Below are positions 62,225 through 64,000 of a DNA stretch of 64,000 nt, one piece after another. Origin of the DNA: Scleromitrula shiraiana (taxonomy: Eukaryota > Ascomycota > Leotiomycetes > Helotiales > Sclerotiniaceae); NCBI GenBank assembly GCA_028455995.1, contig JABELC010000010.1:62001-126000 (forward strand), written 5' to 3'. Position numbers and translations under genes: made by a program. The notes beneath the pieces were generated by a model. It did not search any database. It was not told the DNA's origin and was given only the letters and a program-made list of their open reading frames with translations. Position 1 is the first letter of the stretch; each line of letters begins with the position of its first letter.

Positions 62225-63045
62225 GGTTGGAGATTTCGTCGATGTTCATGTTTGAGGGTATGGTGAAGGTCCTGGTGGTTGCTTTGGGCAGAGAAATTCG
62301 TTCTGGTGTAGGCCTGCCTCCAGAAACCTAATACACGACAACAAGATTTCTTTAAAGATGGAAATCCATGTTTGGGATTTGTTCTGGGAAATGGAATGGG
62401 AAAGGGAGATTTAGTGTTTCATATTTAATATTTAATTTGTAATAAGAAAGATTCCGGAAAATAAACATTTTACCTTAAAATTGATCTCTACGTGTATGTA
62501 CGCATTGACTGGCTAGCGTTTTGGTATAAAATATATGTGCAACACCAGTCAGTTAAGCCATACATGAAGAGATTTATGCATGCTTGAAATAATAATGAAG
62601 TCTTCCTGATGTGTAACTTTAGTTGCTGGGAGGTGCCAGTGCAAATCATTGTCCGATGTCCGATTTCTCTCTCTACATCATCCTCTTCTTTTCTGCTGTC
62701 GCAGTATTTGGAACTTGAGGCTATGTGAATGGGGGCGTTAGGATCAGCCTTATTTTTATGTTAACTGTTTATGTGATTTTCAAGACGAGATGAAAATGAG
62801 GTTGTGACCGGAGATTGCACTTTGATCATGAATATAAGGCAAGGATACATCTTTCGATTGTATATTTATTAAAAATTATATTTTTATACGGTTCTACCAA
62901 ATGGGTATCATATCGCATCGTAACACATCTATCTCTAGAATATAGACTTCTCTTTATCCTACAATGGCCACGGATATTTCTCTATTGTTCCCATTGCTTC
63001 TCAAACTTCATATCGTTGTAGCCCCCCCCTCGGCATTTATGTCAT
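62225..63045. other. Convergent 3' intergenic region
   Basis: About 820 bp between two stop codons facing each other (RING gene, plus; secreted protein, minus). It holds their 3' untranslated regions. No gene or notable repeat is seen. Confidence 0.6.
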
Positions 63046-64000
63046 CTAAATAGCGAACAGTGTATAAACAACTCCAACAACGAAAGCAAATCTCGTAGGA
63101 ACTCCAAACTTCTCTACCCCAGAGCTTTTATCTGCACTTGCAGTTGAGCTTGCTTGACCTGCCGATTCCGTTGCGTTCACCAATCGCGTAACGTATGCCG
63201 AAAGCCCATTGGCCACTGCCGAAGTTCCAGTTGCGTCAGTTGAATTGGTGATAGTGCTTGCTGAAGATGCTGTCGTTGCTGTTGCTGTGGAGCTAGCACT
63301 ACTCGTAGTAACAGCCAGACCGCAATTTTGGAGCCTCTTCCAACCATCGGCGTATTCATCGGCCCACCAATCTCCCTTAGACACCAACCAATAATAATTG
63401 AATTCATAAGCCGATGCTGCATCATCGTGTGCTGATTGGTATGTCTGGGCTGTACAGGTGTTATTGCAGGGAAACGAACTGGCTGGGCTGTTGTCATCGT
63501 TGGTTAGGGAACAGTAGTTTCCGTCGCTGTTTGGTTGGTCACATGGTCAGTTAATTCATTATGGGGTTATTTGTGCATAATGTTGAGTTACAACCATATT
63601 CATGGCCATATCAGTTGGTAGACATACTCATCCTTAGCACAATCTGCCTTATAAACCCATTGGAAAACCTGTCCAACTAATTCCACCGGAACCAGTGCCT
63701 CACTAGGAGTCCCCCCTACATATTCCTGAGCGTGATCGCCATCAGCGGTACAAGCAGCCTTTACACCTTTAACCCAAGAATCCAATGAATCAGAACAGGT
63801 TTTCGTACAAGTGTTGTCAAAATCGGTAGCAGTAGGATCGAAAGCCGGTCGCATGGAAGCTACGAGTCCAAGGAGGGTGGAGTCGCAGTCAATGAGCGCA
63901 TTGTAGGCGGTTTTACAAGAGGTAGAAGTGGTGTTGGCGAGATCTTTGGATGTGTAATCCCAATCCGGACCAGAATCATTGAGAGAGAAAGAGGCGGTAG
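63046..64000 (-). CDS. Secreted Cys-rich, probably GPI-anchored protein (5' part missing)
   Basis: The gene enters from the right edge of the window on the minus strand. Exons 64000-63628 and 63526-63046 are joined by a 101-bp intron (GTATGT donor, ACAG acceptor) that keeps frame; about 284 residues are visible. Conserved-looking Cys occur in SCKTAYNALIDC, NTCTKTCSDSL, CTADGD, KADCAKD, GNYCSL and PCNNTC, a spacing seen in the linker modules of fungal LysM-type secreted proteins, though no LysM itself is in view. Next come a Ser/Thr/Ala-rich stretch suited to O-glycosylation and a hydrophobic C-terminal tail (FAFVVGVVYTLFAI), typical of GPI-anchor signals. The cell wall or plasma membrane is the likely location. 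The start codon and signal peptide lie outside the window. Confidence 0.72.

Noticed and set aside
1..64000. tRNA, 5S rRNA, spliceosomal RNA and CRISPR arrays
   Set aside because: I looked for T-loop-type GTTCGA boxes with a matching A box and for spaced direct repeats; the few GTTCGA matches had no cloverleaf context. A tRNA-finding program could overturn this.

Overview
The window is nuclear DNA of a filamentous ascomycete. Spliced genes carry short introns with GTAAGT-type donors and CTAAC-like branch sites. The families present (Zn2Cys6 regulators, a HET domain, cyanase, choline sulfatase, a fungal CorA-like protein) are typical of Pezizomycotina. AT-rich, microsatellite-laden intergenic DNA would suit a Leotiomycete of the Botrytis/Sclerotinia kind, but that genus-level idea is an inference. 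I see no rRNA, tRNA or CRISPR array.

Layout: 0-11.4 kb holds a C-terminal Zn2Cys6 regulator on the minus strand (2.5-4.7 kb) with probable untranslated 5' exons, then a long gene-free stretch. Mitotic cyclin B (11.4-13.9 kb) and a mitochondrial Ca2+-regulated aspartate/glutamate-type carrier (16.6-18.9 kb) follow on the plus strand. From 18.9 to 34 kb lies an accessory-looking, gene-poor region. It contains a CorA-like gene broken by in-frame stops, a 27-bp minisatellite, an intact cyanase gene, a weak small-gene candidate and a HET-domain relic with an internal deletion and a frameshift. A three-exon gene of unknown function (34.3-35.5 kb, minus) and an N-terminal Zn2Cys6 regulator (41.0-43.1 kb, plus) come next. 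After a 6.8 kb gene-free block come choline sulfatase (49.9-51.6 kb, plus) and, convergent with it, an F-box/ankyrin protein (52.8-55.2 kb, minus). Then follow a RING-finger protein (60.0-62.2 kb, plus) and the 3' part of a secreted, probably GPI-anchored cysteine-rich protein (63.0 kb to the window end, minus).

The genes do not form one pathway or cluster. Housekeeping genes (cyclin B, carrier) sit beside nutrient-use genes (cyanase, choline sulfatase), regulators and ubiquitin-type adaptors. The most notable non-gene signals are two related inverted-repeat elements (about 0.4-0.7 kb and 38.9-39.1 kb), the two decayed accessory genes around cyanase, and sharp switches between C-ending and G-ending codons inside single exons. 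I found no convincing new multi-gene system.
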